The notes beneath the pieces are model-generated. The model was not told the DNA's origin. It did no database searches and was given only the letters and a program-made list of their open reading frames with translations. The translations under genes and the position numbers were made by a program. This document shows, piece after piece, positions 6,283 through 6,345 of a stretch of DNA of 6,345 nucleotides. Each line of letters begins with the position of its first letter. Position 1 is the stretch's first letter. This stretch comes from Actinomycetota bacterium (GTDB lineage: Bacteria > Actinomycetota > Actinomycetes > Streptosporangiales > Streptosporangiaceae), in contig PLIQ01000075.1 in assembly GCA_003140115.1 (NCBI GenBank), positions 1-6,345 on the forward strand. Reading direction: 5' to 3'.

Positions 6283-6345
6283 CCTCGCGATGGCCCGCAG
6301 CGGCCAACTATCGATGCTCATGGCCAACTAGAGGACTCGGTCACA
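6283..6345. repeat. right terminal inverted repeat (63 bp)
   Basis: Read inward on the minus strand it starts TGTGACCGAG and repeats the left end over its whole length with about six mismatches and a 1-base gap. It has two units (TAGTTGGCC, plus-strand GGCCAACTA at 6302-6310 and 6322-6330), spaced 20 bp against 21 bp at the left end. The outermost base of the repeat is the last base of the window. The two units are the probable TnsB binding sites. Confidence 0.92.

Larger units (their letters stand above)
995..6345 (-). mobile_element. complete Tn7/Tn5053-like (TniQ-type) transposon, three genes and no cargo
   Basis: The element is 5351 bp and bounded by near-identical inverted repeats (995-1058 and 6283-6345) that start 5'-TGTGACCGAG. 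The TGT...ACA termini are typical of the Tn7, Tn5053 and Tn552 superfamily. It contains exactly one operon, tnsB-tnsC-tniQ, read from right end to left end as in other family members. Only 21 bases separate the left repeat from the tniQ stop codon, and about 160 bases separate the right repeat from tnsB. There is thus no room for passenger genes, a tnsA endonuclease, a serine resolvase (tniR) or Cas components. By analogy with tnsA-less relatives, transposition should be replicative and leave cointegrates, with a 5-bp target duplication. All three genes look intact, so the element may be active. Confidence 0.88.

Noticed and set aside
4286..6331. 681-codon open frame on the plus strand opposite tnsB, extending into the right terminal repeat
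   Set aside because: It is antisense to a gene with a clear DDE catalytic triad. The product is low-complexity Arg/Pro/Gly-rich with no recognisable domain, as expected from GC-rich third-position bias.

Overview
The window is very GC-rich, has the strong third-position GC bias of a high-GC actinomycete (Streptomyces-like or a relative), and consists almost entirely of mobile DNA. The organism is inferred from composition and protein style only.

Layout. (1) Positions 1-743, minus strand: the N-terminal half of an IS1380-family DDE transposase, running off the left edge. Its upstream region (744 to about 863) contains an inverted repeat placed to hide the transposase ribosome binding site. 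(2) Positions 864-994: a short flank between the two elements, with a weak trace of a broken gene. (3) Positions 995-6345: what reads as a complete, cargo-free transposon of the Tn7/Tn5053 (TniQ-type) superfamily, 5351 bp long. It is bounded by 63-64 bp imperfect terminal inverted repeats that begin 5'-TGTGACCGAG at both ends. The right end coincides with the last base of the window.

Inside the transposon three genes form one tightly packed minus-strand operon read from the right end to the left end. They are a TnsB/TniA-type DDE transposase (4271-6121), a TnsC/TniB-type AAA+ ATPase (2997-4274, overlapping tnsB by 4 nt) and an unusually long, zinc-binding TniQ/TnsD-type target selector (1080-2990, 6 nt after tnsC). 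From family knowledge, TnsB would bind the repeated 20-21 bp units in the ends and join them to target DNA. TnsC would link the transposase to the target complex in an ATP-dependent way, and TniQ would recognise the target. There is no tnsA, no resolvase, no CRISPR array, no Cas effector and no passenger gene. The element is therefore an IS-sized core of the Tn7-like machinery, expected to make cointegrates unless it borrows a resolution system.

The most interesting points are the minimal architecture with both ends present, the two-unit TIR layout shared by both ends, the long TniQ (636 aa) whose C-terminal region may read an attachment site, and the hairpin over the IS1380 transposase start.
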